This document shows positions 1 to 7,410 of a DNA stretch of 38,106 nt, piece after piece. Each line of letters opens with the position of its first letter. The first letter of the stretch is position 1. The position numbers were made by a program, and so were the translations under genes. Location: the NCBI GenBank assembly GCA_947302825.1, contig CAMYWP010000004.1, forward strand, positions 1-38,106. The letters run 5' to 3'. The stretch is from an uncultured Bacteroidales bacterium. GTDB taxonomy: Bacteria; Bacteroidota; Bacteroidia; Bacteroidales; UBA932. The notes under the pieces were generated by a model. The model was not told the origin of the DNA. It saw only the letters and a program-made list of their open reading frames with translations, and did not search any database.

Positions 1-777
1 ACCTATGAGGACGAGGGTTCCAGTTCTAGTTTATCGGAGCTTTATACGGAGGATGATAATCGCCGTACTACGAGTTATGTATCTGATACGGGTCGATGGA
101 TTCCGTCCCCCGACTTGTATTTCCCTTCCGGAAGTGGATATATACGCTTTTTTGCTTTCGGCCCCAAAGATGCATCCGTGACGGATGTTTCGGCGGGGGA
201 TGGCGCCGGCCCAACCTTTTCATACACTGTTCCTGCGAGCATAGCCAATCAGCATGGGCTTCTGGTAGCCACGCCTGATGAGCAGAGGTATCCGCCCAGC
301 CGCCTGGATCAACAGAATGTGTTGCTTAACATGACGCACGTTCTGTCCGGAGTTCGTTTTGCCTTAGATATTCCCCAACAACTTGTTTCTATTGAGGTGT
401 CCGGGGTATATAATGAGGGAGAATATGATGTGCTTGGCGGGAGCTGGTCCAACTTCAGTAAATCGGGAGGAGTATCTCCTACCTATACCATCTCCATCTC
501 TGATTATAGGGTAGACATGGTCCCGGTTAACGCGTTATTGGCTCGTACTGCGCCTGAACACACCTTGATGATGATTCCCCAGCGATTGCCCGCCGAAGCA
601 AGAATTACCGTACGGTTAAACAGTGAAGTAACACCACGAGTGATTAACGTAAGTGGGCAAAAATGGTGGAAGGGAAAGGAAACCACCTATATCCTGTCTG
701 ATGAACCTATCGATGGCTTTACGATAACCGTGGATGACTATCCCACCAATGTGGAAGGCCCCTTGGAGGACGAATAA
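1..777 (+). CDS. Fimbrillin family (Mfa-like) protein, C-terminal part
   Basis: The frame is open from the first base of the window, so the gene starts upstream; about 258 codons are visible, ending in TAA at 775-777. The visible part has the features of a Bacteroidales fimbrillin/Mfa-like domain: an aromatic-rich 'YIRFFAFGP' strand, a segment around 'LLVATPDEQ' and 'LLNMTHVLSGVRFAL' that matches the usual 'dLL.A......V.l.F.H.ls.i.f.l' pattern, and a C-terminal 'W.KGKETTYILS' strand. Such proteins are normally lipoproteins exported to the cell surface as pilus subunits or adhesins; the signal peptide would lie outside the window. The family call rests on pattern resemblance only, and the exact role (stalk or tip) cannot be told. 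No partner gene is visible downstream. Confidence 0.65.
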   Translation, partial: TYEDEGSSSSLSELYTEDDNRRTTSYVSDTGRWIPSPDLYFPSGSGYIRFFAFGPKDASVTDVSAGDGAGPTFSYTVPASIANQHGLLVATPDEQRYPPSRLDQQNVLLNMTHVLSGVRFALDIPQQLVSIEVSGVYNEGEYDVLGGSWSNFSKSGGVSPTYTISISDYRVDMVPVNALLARTAPEHTLMMIPQRLPAEARITVRLNSEVTPRVINVSGQKWWKGKETTYILSDEPIDGFTITVDDYPTNVEGPLEDE

Positions 778-789
778 CCGCCCCGCCCA

Positions 790-815
790 ACCGCTCATTG
801 ACATACTGTTTACCG
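790..815 (+). repeat. 26-bp direct repeat, copy 1
   Basis: This copy is identical over 26 bases to 1091-1116. Its last 12 bases (TACTGTTTACCG, 804-815) recur in inverted orientation at 930-941 and 2060-2071. Confidence 0.85.
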
Positions 816-929
816 TAGCCAACTGTCGCAGGTCCGTGTTTTGGGGCTTACCTGCGACGGAGAAAGGCCATAGGGAGCGTAGAGTGTTGCAGGTCGGCCG
901 ATTTTTGCGGACCTGCGACGCTATTCCGG

Positions 930-941
930 CGGTAAACAGTA
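930..941 (-). repeat. Inverted 12-bp copy of the repeat end
   Basis: CGGTAAACAGTA is the reverse complement of 804-815. With that copy it brackets a 138-base segment that encodes nothing recognisable, as a tiny terminal-inverted-repeat element would. Confidence 0.75.
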
Positions 942-1090
942 ATTACGGTTGCCGCCTTGACGCGAAAACGGCATTTGACAGCATTCTAATTGTTAAGGCG
1001 GCAGCAAAAATAAAAAAAAGACCGACACACGTACCGCTTTGACAGAGAATCGGCCCCAGATTGCATTCCGGCCGCCAAGGCGGCAAAACC

Positions 1091-1116
1091 ACCGCTCATT
1101 GACATACTGTTTACCG
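1091..1116 (+). repeat. 26-bp direct repeat, copy 2
   Basis: This is a perfect second copy of 790-815. Its TACTGTTTACCG end (1105-1116) faces the inverted copy at 2060-2071, so the pair brackets the whole rpn remnant. Confidence 0.85.
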
Positions 1117-1159
1117 CAATCGTAAGAAAATAAACGTAGAACAACGGTTGTTTCAGGAG

Positions 1160-1191
1160 ATCGTAAAAAAGAAATGCTGGTTTTTTACGAT
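1160..1191. repeat. Perfect 11-bp hairpin upstream of rpn remnant
   Basis: ATCGTAAAAAA (1160-1170) is complementary to TTTTTTACGAT (1181-1191) across a 10-base loop. The preceding bases 1147-1161 (GTTGTTTCAGGAGAT) match 14158-14172 upstream of ispE in 14 of 15 positions. The role is unknown; it may be a terminator for plus-strand transcription or a protein site. Confidence 0.55.
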
Positions 1192-1238
1192 AAGTCCGGA
1201 ATTTTTTGCATATTATTGTAGCCATAAATATTTGATCT

Positions 1239-2031
1239 ATGGCGAAGTATGCAAACATTCTGAACGATGACGCCTGGAAGGTGGTCATCTTTACCCCGGG
1301 TAACGAGGAGCTCGTGGCCCGGATGCTGGAAGTCCTGATTCCCGGCAAGAATATCAGCAAACTGGAATTCCGTCCCACGGAACAGCACGGTTTGTCAGTT
1401 TCGGACAAAATTAGTAATTTTGATGCGGTATGTACCTCGGACACAGGTGAGATGTTCATCGTGGAGATGCAGGGGCTTCCGCCCCCCTCCCATGGACTAC
1501 AGCCTTCTTCCCATCTATGTGGTGAGCCTGGTGAACTTCGCCATAGGGCATGAGAAGGAGGAGGTCCTGGAGGACGGACTGGTGAGCCGATACTGTATCT
1601 GTTCGCCCACGACGGGCGAAGTGATGACGGACAGTCTCCACTTTGTGTATCTGGAACTGGACCGGCTGAAGGTGAAGTTTGGGCGTCCCGACCAGTGCAC
1701 AAGCATTGTGGAGCAGCTGGCCTATAGTTTGAAGTACATGCGTGAACTCACGGAGTGCCCAAAGGAGTTTGTGGACAGGTTGTTCAAGCTCCTTTTCGAG
1801 GCCAGTGAGTTCGCCAACATGGGAATAGACAAACAACTGAAAGTCAGCGAAATTATGAGAACCGAACTGGATCGCATAGCCGAAAACAATTACGCCCGTG
1901 AGCAGGGACTCAAACAGGGAAAGGCAGAAGAAAAGAGAGTCACGGCGATGAAATTCCGTGATTTGGGCGTGGACATTGCCATTATTTCCCAGGCCACTGG
2001 CCTGAGCGAAGAGGAGATTCGGGCCCTGTAG
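1239..2031 (+). pseudogene. Rpn family PD-(D/E)XK nuclease/putative transposase, frameshifted remnant
   Basis: The first 79 or so codons (from ATG 1239) read as the N-terminus of the PDDEXK_2 / Rpn recombination-promoting nuclease family, with the catalytic-type residues in 'NFDAVC' and 'FIVEMQ'. The frame then fails near 1470-1495, and a different frame (from about 1494) continues with the family's second half, 'DYSLLPIYVVSLVNFAIGHE', through to the typical C-terminus 'QATGLSEEEIRAL' and TAG at 2029-2031. Compared with family members as remembered, roughly 30 residues after the E-x-Q motif are missing, so this is a deletion plus frameshift at 'gggcttccgcccccc'. Intact relatives are about 290-300 residues and can mobilise DNA or cut it. 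This copy is very probably inactive unless programmed frameshifting occurs, which the deletion makes unlikely. Confidence 0.85.
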
Positions 2032-2058
2032 CCCAGTTCCTACTTAATCACAACGAAA

Positions 2059-2092
2059 GCGGTAAACAGTAAAATGTTTAACCGCTTTTTTT
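2059..2092 (+). terminator. Intrinsic terminator of the rpn remnant
   Basis: GCGGTAAACA (2059-2068) pairs with TGTTTAACCGC (2075-2085; one bulged base), loop GTAAAA, followed by seven T (2086-2092). The left arm is also the fourth copy of the 12-bp motif CGGTAAACAGTA (2060-2071). Confidence 0.7.
2060..2071 (-). repeat. Inverted 12-bp repeat end flanking the rpn remnant
   Basis: CGGTAAACAGTA is the reverse complement of 1105-1116 and closes a 967-base segment that contains only the rpn remnant. Confidence 0.7.
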
Positions 2093-2101
2093 GTGACCAT
2101 T

Positions 2102-2602
2102 ATGCCAGCAAGCATACGATACCCTGATTCCCTGCGCAAGCAGGCCATTGCCCTCCACCTGCAGGGGAAGGGCTACAAGACCATCGGCCATACGCTGGGC
2201 CTTACGCGGGACACGGTGCGCAACTGGATTGCCAGTTACCGGGCCACGGGGCGTTCGGAGAGCGTGCAGACCACCGGCCAGATCCGGAACGGCCCGTCCT
2301 TCCAGCGGCGGGAGGAACGCTTCGCGGCCGCCCGGGAGGAGTACGAGACCTCATCGGCCTCGCTGCTGTCCATCGCCCAGAAGCACGGGCTCACCTACAA
2401 TAACCTGCGGAACCACCTGCGACAGTATCATCCGGAGAGCGCCTTGCTGCATACCTACGCCAAGCAGTCGGCCAAGATGCAGGCCGCGTTGGACGAGCAG
2501 ATGGCCGCCCTGCAGCAGCGGGGTGACGAATACCTGCAGCAGATGCGGGCGGAACTGGCCGGGCAGATGGAACGGCTGCGCCAGCCGGGGCAGTCGGATT
2601 AA
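2102..2602 (+). CDS. Helix-turn-helix protein, transposase-OrfA-like
   Basis: A 166-residue protein. Residues about 6-45 form a homeodomain-like helix-turn-helix ('KQAIALHLQGKGYKTIGHTL' then 'TRDTVRNWI'), the type found at the N-terminus of IS3/IS66-family OrfA proteins. Residues about 85-108 hold a second HTH ('SIAQKHGLTYNNLRNHLRQY'). The remainder ('MQAALDEQMAALQQRGDEYL') is a predicted coiled coil. No catalytic DDE partner follows; the next gene is nrdD. A GTG at 2093 would add three residues and sits directly on the upstream terminator, so ATG 2102 is preferred. It is probably a DNA-binding relic of an insertion element or a small domesticated regulator. Its place beside the rpn remnant fits an accessory patch. 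Confidence 0.7.
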   Translation: MPASIRYPDSLRKQAIALHLQGKGYKTIGHTLGLTRDTVRNWIASYRATGRSESVQTTGQIRNGPSFQRREERFAAAREEYETSSASLLSIAQKHGLTYNNLRNHLRQYHPESALLHTYAKQSAKMQAALDEQMAALQQRGDEYLQQMRAELAGQMERLRQPGQSD

Positions 2603-2644
2603 CTGTTGATAACTTTCCCGAAAAAGAAACACGAGAGTTATATT

Positions 2645-2659
2645 TTAGAATAATTCTAA
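2645..2659. promoter_or_regulatory. PerR/Fur-box-like palindrome
   Basis: TTAGAATAATTCTAA is a perfect 7-1-7 dyad and fits the Per-box pattern TTAnAATnATTnTAA known from Fur-family peroxide regulators. It lies 109 bases before the nrdD -7 box, which is far for direct control. The call is a motif match in AT-rich DNA only. Confidence 0.35.
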
Positions 2660-2672
2660 ATTATAAACATGA

Positions 2673-2712
2673 CGCTTCTGTTTGTTAATCAGCGAATTAA
2701 CAAGCGGAAGCG
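2673..2712. repeat. 17-bp stem-loop between the HTH gene and nrdD
   Basis: CGCTTCTGTTTGTTAAT (2673-2689) pairs with ATTAACAAGCGGAAGCG (2696-2712) with only two G-U pairs and a 6-base loop. A competing hairpin TTAACAA/TTGTTAA (2697-2703 with 2717-2723) is followed by T7 at 2728-2734. This is probably the terminator region of the HTH gene; a switch-like role is possible but unproven. Confidence 0.55.
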
Positions 2713-2767
2713 CTGGTTGTTAATAACTTTTTTTAATAAAATCGTGGGAAAGTAGAAAGGAATAATA

Positions 2768-2776
2768 TAACTTTGT
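2768..2776 (+). promoter_or_regulatory. Candidate -7 box for nrdDG
   Basis: TAACTTTGT matches the Bacteroidota -7 consensus TAnnTTTGY and lies 46 bases before the nrdD start. No clear TTTG -33 box was found at the usual 19-21-base spacing. Confidence 0.5.
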
Positions 2777-2822
2777 TCCCACGGGCTTTCCCCGCAGAAA
2801 CGAATCAGAAACATAACGCTAT

Positions 2823-5033
2823 ATGGTAAAACGTGTACTAAAACGCGATGGGCGTCGCGTCGACTTTAACAACCAGAAAATCGTAGCCGCCATCCTCAAG
2901 GCCATGGATGTGACGGAAGGAGGAGAAGACATTGTATTGGCCGCACAGATTGCACACGACATCTCGAAACTGGACAAGGAAGAGATGACCGTGGAGGAGA
3001 TTCAGGACGTGGTGGAAAACCACCTCATGAACAGCCCACGCCAGGAAGTGGCCAAGGAATACATCCGCTACCGCAACAAGCGCAATATCGCCCGTAAGGC
3101 CAAGAGCAATGAGATCTTCGAGACCATCATCCAGGCTCAGGCCAACGACATCACCCGTGAGAACGCCAACATGAATGCCGACACGCCCGCCGGCATGATG
3201 ATGAAGTTCGCCTCCGAGGCCACCAAGAGCTATGTGGACGAGTGCCTGCTCAGCGATCCCGTGCGCGATGCCGTGGCCAACAACTACATCCACATCCACG
3301 ACAAGGACTACTATCCCACCAAGTCCCTCACCTGCATCCAGCACCCGCTGGACCTCATCCTGGAACACGGCCTCAAAGCCGGCCACGGGGAGTCCCGTCC
3401 CGCCAAGCGCATCGAGACCGCCAGCGTGCTGGCCTGCATCTCCATGGAAACCGTCCAGAACGAAATGCACGGCGGCCAGGCCATCCCTGCCTTCGACTTC
3501 TACCTGGCACCCTATGTCCGCAAGACCTTCGAGGAAGAGGTGGACAAAGCGGCCGACCTGTTCAACATGGACCTGGACGACGTAAAGGCCAAGAAAGTGG
3601 ACGACTACATCAAGCATGACCTCATCGGCCTGCAGGGCAAGGACCGCGCCTTCCAGCATGCCATCAACCAGACCGTGAACCGCGTACACCAGGCCATGGA
3701 AGCCTTCGTGCACAACATGAACACCATCCACAGCCGTGGCGGTAACCAGGTTGTGTTCTCCTCCATCAACTACGGTACCGACACCTCCGCCGAGGGCCGC
3801 TGCATCATCCGTGAGATCCTGAACACCACCTACGAAGGCGTGGGCAACGGCTCCACCGCCATCTTCCCCATCCAGATCTGGAAGAAAAAACGCGGCGTCT
3901 CCTACCTCCCGGAAGACCCCAACTATGACCTCTACAAGTTCGCCTGCAAGGTGAGCGCCCGCCGTTTCTTCCCCAACATCCTGAACCTGGACGCCACCTA
4001 CAACCAGGACGATGCCTGGAAGGCCGATGATCCCAAGCGCTACGAACACGAAGTGGCCACCATGGGCTGCCGCACGCGTGTGTACGGCAACAAGTTCGGC
4101 CCCAAGACTTCCATCGGCCGCGGCAACCTGAGCTTCACCACCATCAACATTGTGAAACTGGCCATCGAGGCCATGAACGAGGAGGCCGACAAGAACCTCC
4201 GCATCCAGAAATTCTTCAAGAAGCTGGACTGGGCCCTGGAAATCGCCGCCCGCCAGCTGAACGAGCGTTTTGAGTTCCAGAAGACCGCCCTCAAGAAGCA
4301 GTTCCCGCTGCTGATGGCAGGCCTGTGGCTGGGCAGCGATAAACTGGACGACGAAGACACCATCGAGAGCGTGATCAACCAGGGCACCCTGTCCATCGGC
4401 TTCATCGGCCTGGCCGAATGCCTCATCGCCCTTGTGGGCAAGCATCACGGCGAAAGCGAAGAAGCCCAGGAACTGGGCCTGCGCATCATCTCCCATATGG
4501 CCGAAAAGATCAACGGCTTCGCCGAGACCTACCAGCACAACTTCACCTTCCTGGCCACTCCGGCGGAAGGCTTGTCCGGCAAGTTCACCAAGCGTGACAA
4601 GAAGACCTTCGGCGTGCTGCCCGGCATCACCGACAAGGACTACTACACCAACTCCAGCCACATCCCGGTGTACTATCACTGCACTCCGGAGCATAAGGCC
4701 AAGATCGAAGGCCCGTACCACAAGTACGAGAATGCCGGTCACATCTTCTATGTGGAAGTGGACGGCGACGCCACCCACAACCCGGAGGCCATCATGCGCA
4801 TCGTGGACCTGATGGACAAGTACGACATCGGCTATGGCAGCGTGAACCACAACCGCAACCGCTGCATGGACTGCGGCTACGAGAATGCCGATGACAACCT
4901 GAACGAATGCCCGCACTGCCACGGCCACCACATCGACACCCTGCAGCGTATCACCGGATACCTGGTGGGCACCACCGACCGCTGGAACGCCGGCAAACTC
5001 GCGGAACTGCACGACCGTGTAGTGCATAAATAG
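2823..5033 (+). CDS. nrdD: Anaerobic ribonucleoside-triphosphate reductase
   Basis: A 736-residue class III ribonucleotide reductase, which makes deoxyribonucleotides from NTPs without oxygen using a glycyl radical. The N-terminus (about residues 3-90) is an ATP-cone allosteric domain ('KRVLKRDGRRVDFNNQKI'). The large centre is the 10-stranded barrel. Near the C-terminus C681, C684, C696 and C699 form the zinc-binding four-Cys motif, and the radical glycine is G712 in 'RITGYLVG'. The length and both end domains are complete. The stop codon overlaps the GTG start of nrdG by one base (TAGTG), so the reductase and its activase are co-translated. The enzyme is destroyed by oxygen, consistent with an anaerobic host. 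Confidence 0.97.
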   Translation: MVKRVLKRDGRRVDFNNQKIVAAILKAMDVTEGGEDIVLAAQIAHDISKLDKEEMTVEEIQDVVENHLMNSPRQEVAKEYIRYRNKRNIARKAKSNEIFETIIQAQANDITRENANMNADTPAGMMMKFASEATKSYVDECLLSDPVRDAVANNYIHIHDKDYYPTKSLTCIQHPLDLILEHGLKAGHGESRPAKRIETASVLACISMETVQNEMHGGQAIPAFDFYLAPYVRKTFEEEVDKAADLFNMDLDDVKAKKVDDYIKHDLIGLQGKDRAFQHAINQTVNRVHQAMEAFVHNMNTIHSRGGNQVVFSSINYGTDTSAEGRCIIREILNTTYEGVGNGSTAIFPIQIWKKKRGVSYLPEDPNYDLYKFACKVSARRFFPNILNLDATYNQDDAWKADDPKRYEHEVATMGCRTRVYGNKFGPKTSIGRGNLSFTTINIVKLAIEAMNEEADKNLRIQKFFKKLDWALEIAARQLNERFEFQKTALKKQFPLLMAGLWLGSDKLDDEDTIESVINQGTLSIGFIGLAECLIALVGKHHGESEEAQELGLRIISHMAEKINGFAETYQHNFTFLATPAEGLSGKFTKRDKKTFGVLPGITDKDYYTNSSHIPVYYHCTPEHKAKIEGPYHKYENAGHIFYVEVDGDATHNPEAIMRIVDLMDKYDIGYGSVNHNRNRCMDCGYENADDNLNECPHCHGHHIDTLQRITGYLVGTTDRWNAGKLAELHDRVVHK

Positions 5034-5539
5034 TGCGTATTAAAGTACTCGATATCCTGCATCAGACAATGGCCGACGGACCTGGGTTCCGGACGGCCAT
5101 TTACTGTGCCGGCTGCAAGCATGCCTGCAAGGGCTGCCACAACCCCCAGAGCTGGAGTTTCGACGCCGGGAAATGGATGTCTACGGATGAATTGCTGGAA
5201 ATTGTGAAGGCCGACACCATGTCCAACGTGAGTTTCTCCGGTGGCGATCCCTTCTATCAGGCCGACGCCTTCACGGAGCTCGCCCGCCGCATCAAGCAGG
5301 AGACCGGCAAGACCATCTGGTGCTGGACCGGCTTCACCCTGGAGGAAATCCAGGCCGATGCCCATCTGGCCCAGCTGCTACCCTGGCTGGACGTGCTGGT
5401 GGACGGCCCCTTCATCCTGGAACAGCGGGATACGGACCTGCTGTTCCGGGGCAGTCCCAACCAACGCATCATCTACCTGCACGGAGCACCGCCGGAAGAT
5501 GACATCCCCGGTACCGTTAAACTGAAGCCGTTACGCTAA
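5033..5539 (+). CDS. nrdG: Anaerobic ribonucleotide reductase-activating protein
   Basis: A 168-residue radical-SAM activase that abstracts hydrogen from the NrdD glycine to load the radical. The [4Fe-4S]-binding CX3CX2C motif is C28, C32, C35 ('CKHACKGC'), and 'FSGGDPF' is the GGE-type SAM-binding loop. The start is GTG at 5033, one base inside the nrdD stop, and the N-terminus 'MRIKVLDILHQTMADGPGFR' matches the family. The gene ends 5 bases from the convergent end of the minus-strand barrel gene, with no obvious terminator between them. Confidence 0.95.
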   Translation: MRIKVLDILHQTMADGPGFRTAIYCAGCKHACKGCHNPQSWSFDAGKWMSTDELLEIVKADTMSNVSFSGGDPFYQADAFTELARRIKQETGKTIWCWTGFTLEEIQADAHLAQLLPWLDVLVDGPFILEQRDTDLLFRGSPNQRIIYLHGAPPEDDIPGTVKLKPLR

Positions 5540-5544
5540 TTGGC

Positions 5545-6747
5545 TTATTTTCCCAAGTTGAAACGCAGACCTAACTCCACATCGAAGCGGAGGGGCTGGA
5601 CGGTGCGGATGGAACGGGGCTCCCATTCCGTGGCGAAATAATAGCGGAAACTGGGATCCAGATAGATGCCCAGAAAAGGCGTGATGCGGAATTCCACACC
5701 TACACCCATATCTCCGGACCACTGCGGACGGGCGTGTCCGCCATGGTAGTGGATGTCGTTGTTCACACCGTGCACCAGGTAATCGTTGTCCAGGAGGAAT
5801 TCCACGCCGACACCCAGGAAAGCGTGCACGCGCCAGGGACCCCGGTTCACGAATTCATAATAACCGTGAACGGGAACACCCAGCCAGTGCTGATGGTTGT
5901 CGATATCTGTCTGGAGGAAACGGAAACCATCTCCCACATAATCTCCCACGAACGTGCGGCCCAGATTGGTGTAACGCACCCCGACGCCCAAGGCCCAACG
6001 CTCGGAGAAATAATATTTCATGCCGATACCGGCCGAGAACGGCAGCGTGAAGCTGTCCGTACCTTCGTTGTAAATGCCCTCCGTGGCGTTGGCGATGGGG
6101 GCGGCATACGGGCGCTGGAATTCACCCAACGCACCACGACGCTTGTCCTGAATGTTACCCTGGGCCGAGATAGAGAATCCTTGGCTGGTCGGCTGCTTGT
6201 GCTCTTCTTCGTACAGCAGGCGGTTCATGCGTTCCAAGTCTTCCTGATAAGCCGTGCGGGAATCCTGGGCGGGCTGCTCCGGAACGGTTTCCTTTGCATG
6301 CTCAACGGCTTCTTCTGTTACCGGATTGTCTGCAACTGACATTTCTTCCTGTTCGGCAACAACTGTTTCTGCCACCTCAGCAGCAGGCTGCGGGACAACG
6401 GCCTGGGCCAGACGGGCTGAACGGGACTGGGCAGAACGGACCGTGACACCTTCTTCCGGCTCTGTTTCCGTTACGGGGGTGGGTGCCACCTCCGTAACGG
6501 GAGCCTCTGCTAATATAGTAGGGTTAGAATGTTCTGTGGGGACGGTTTCGGGGCGGAGGAAGACCACACCCGCAATCACGGCGGCAGCCGCTGCCACCAC
6601 GGCAATGCTGCGCCAGACGTACATGGGAACCACCCGGCGCTTCTTCTCCAGCCCGGCTGCAACACCCTCCCACAGATGAGGGGAAACCTCCTCCGTGGCC
6701 TGCTGCAGTAAGTTCCTTACTTGTATGTCAAATTCCTGCTCAGTCAT
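5545..6747 (-). CDS. Anti-sigma/outer-membrane beta-barrel fusion (Dma-like)
   Basis: A 400-residue protein in three parts. Residues 1-43 are a charged cytoplasmic segment ('TEQEFDIQVRNLLQQATEEV') of the kind that binds ECF sigma factors. Residues about 44-64 are one transmembrane helix ('SIAVVAAAAAVIAGVVFL'). Residues about 65-195 are a Pro/Glu/Thr-rich linker, and residues about 200-400 are an outer-membrane beta-barrel with alternating aromatic strands ending 'VELGLRFNLGK'. One chain would therefore span both membranes, as described for dual membrane-spanning anti-sigma (Dma) proteins of Bacteroides. The start overlaps the sigma-factor stop by four bases (ATGA), giving a translationally coupled pair. 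The barrel may sense an envelope state and release the sigma factor. A plain porin-like protein with an unusual anchor is the alternative. Confidence 0.8.
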   Translation of the reverse strand: MTEQEFDIQVRNLLQQATEEVSPHLWEGVAAGLEKKRRVVPMYVWRSIAVVAAAAAVIAGVVFLRPETVPTEHSNPTILAEAPVTEVAPTPVTETEPEEGVTVRSAQSRSARLAQAVVPQPAAEVAETVVAEQEEMSVADNPVTEEAVEHAKETVPEQPAQDSRTAYQEDLERMNRLLYEEEHKQPTSQGFSISAQGNIQDKRRGALGEFQRPYAAPIANATEGIYNEGTDSFTLPFSAGIGMKYYFSERWALGVGVRYTNLGRTFVGDYVGDGFRFLQTDIDNHQHWLGVPVHGYYEFVNRGPWRVHAFLGVGVEFLLDNDYLVHGVNNDIHYHGGHARPQWSGDMGVGVEFRITPFLGIYLDPSFRYYFATEWEPRSIRTVQPLRFDVELGLRFNLGK

Positions 6748-7340
6748 ACTTTTCCTTTTATCATTTCCTGCAAACGAAGCCTGGCGCGCTGCAGTTTCGA
6801 GCGCGAAGTTGCTTCATTGCATCCCAGTTCCTTGGCGATTTCCTTATGCGAATATCCTTCCACCACATACAGGTTGAAGACGGTTCTGGCATCGGCCGGA
6901 AGGGCCGCCACCAGACGCAACAGTTCCCGGTATCCCATCTTTTGCACGGGTGTGGGCTCTTCCGTGAACAGGCCGCGGGCCTCCTCAATATCGTCGCTGA
7001 GCCCCAGGGCGTCCGTGCGCCTGAGATGCATGAGTGCAGTATTGACAAAGATCCTTCTGGCCCAGCCTTCAAAGGAGCCTGCTCCCTGATAGCTGTCGAT
7101 TTTGGTGAACAAGGTGATGAAACCCTCCTGCAGGATGTCTTCTGCATCTTCCCGATTCCCCATGTACCGCAAACAGACGGCCATCATTTTGGGCGACAGG
7201 ATGTCGAAGAGCTGCTTTTGGGCTTTCCGGTCCCCTTCCTTGCAGGCTTGCGCCAAACGTTCCGCGGACGACGACCCGGCAGGGGACTCATCGTCCCTTG
7301 TCCAAGTAATTAGATGCAATTTGTCCCGAAAACGTTTCAA
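6744..7340 (-). CDS. ECF RNA polymerase sigma-70 factor
   Basis: The protein has sigma region 2 ('ENREDAEDILQEGF'-type core, here 'NREDAEDILQEGFITLFTKI' then 'FEGWARRIFVNTALMHLRR') and region 4 ('LPADARTVFNLYVVEGYSHK' and 'EIAKELGCNEATSRSKLQRA'), with no regions 1.1 or 3, so it is an extracytoplasmic-function sigma. The frame is open to a GTG at 7370, but that codon overlaps a good minus-strand -7 box (7369-7377). TTG 7340 ('MKRFRDKLHL', 198 residues) is therefore chosen; the start is uncertain. The stop overlaps the ATG of the membrane-spanning partner, which is the likely anti-sigma factor. Target promoters are unknown. Confidence 0.9.
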   Translation of the reverse strand: MKRFRDKLHLITWTRDDESPAGSSSAERLAQACKEGDRKAQKQLFDILSPKMMAVCLRYMGNREDAEDILQEGFITLFTKIDSYQGAGSFEGWARRIFVNTALMHLRRTDALGLSDDIEEARGLFTEEPTPVQKMGYRELLRLVAALPADARTVFNLYVVEGYSHKEIAKELGCNEATSRSKLQRARLRLQEMIKGKV

Positions 7341-7368
7341 TGGGTCCGAAATTTGTTTTTTTGCGAAC

Positions 7369-7401
7369 ACAAAAATATGTGCAAACTAAGAGAAAACAAA
7401 A
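7369..7401 (-). promoter_or_regulatory. Promoter of the sigma/anti-sigma operon
   Basis: On the minus strand TTTTG (7397-7401) is followed after exactly 19 bases by TATTTTTGT (7369-7377). This fits the Bacteroides housekeeping promoter (TTTG at -33, TAnnTTTGY at -7), so the operon need not depend on its own sigma factor for basal expression. Confidence 0.5.
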
Positions 7402-7410
7402 TATTTCCCG

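Larger units (their letters stand above)
778..1238. other. Gene-free accessory stretch rich in short repeats
   Basis: No convincing gene lies here. It holds two 26-bp direct repeats (790-815 and 1091-1116), an inverted copy of their last 12 bases (930-941), a 12-bp inverted repeat GTCGCAGGTCCG (826-837 against 908-919), two GCCGCC/GGCGGC hairpins (951-958 with 995-1002; 1071-1084), and a perfect 11-bp hairpin just before the rpn remnant (1160-1191). The density of dyads suggests remnants of small mobile repeats rather than a promoter alone. Confidence 0.6.

Noticed and set aside
778..1238. CRISPR array from the repeated 26-mer
   Set aside because: Only two direct copies 275 bases apart, with no regular spacers and no cas genes.
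2838..5027. 729-codon open frame antisense to nrdD
   Set aside because: It mirrors nrdD codon for codon and reads as Val/Gly/His-rich low-complexity protein with no motif; it is a by-product of GC-rich third positions in nrdD.
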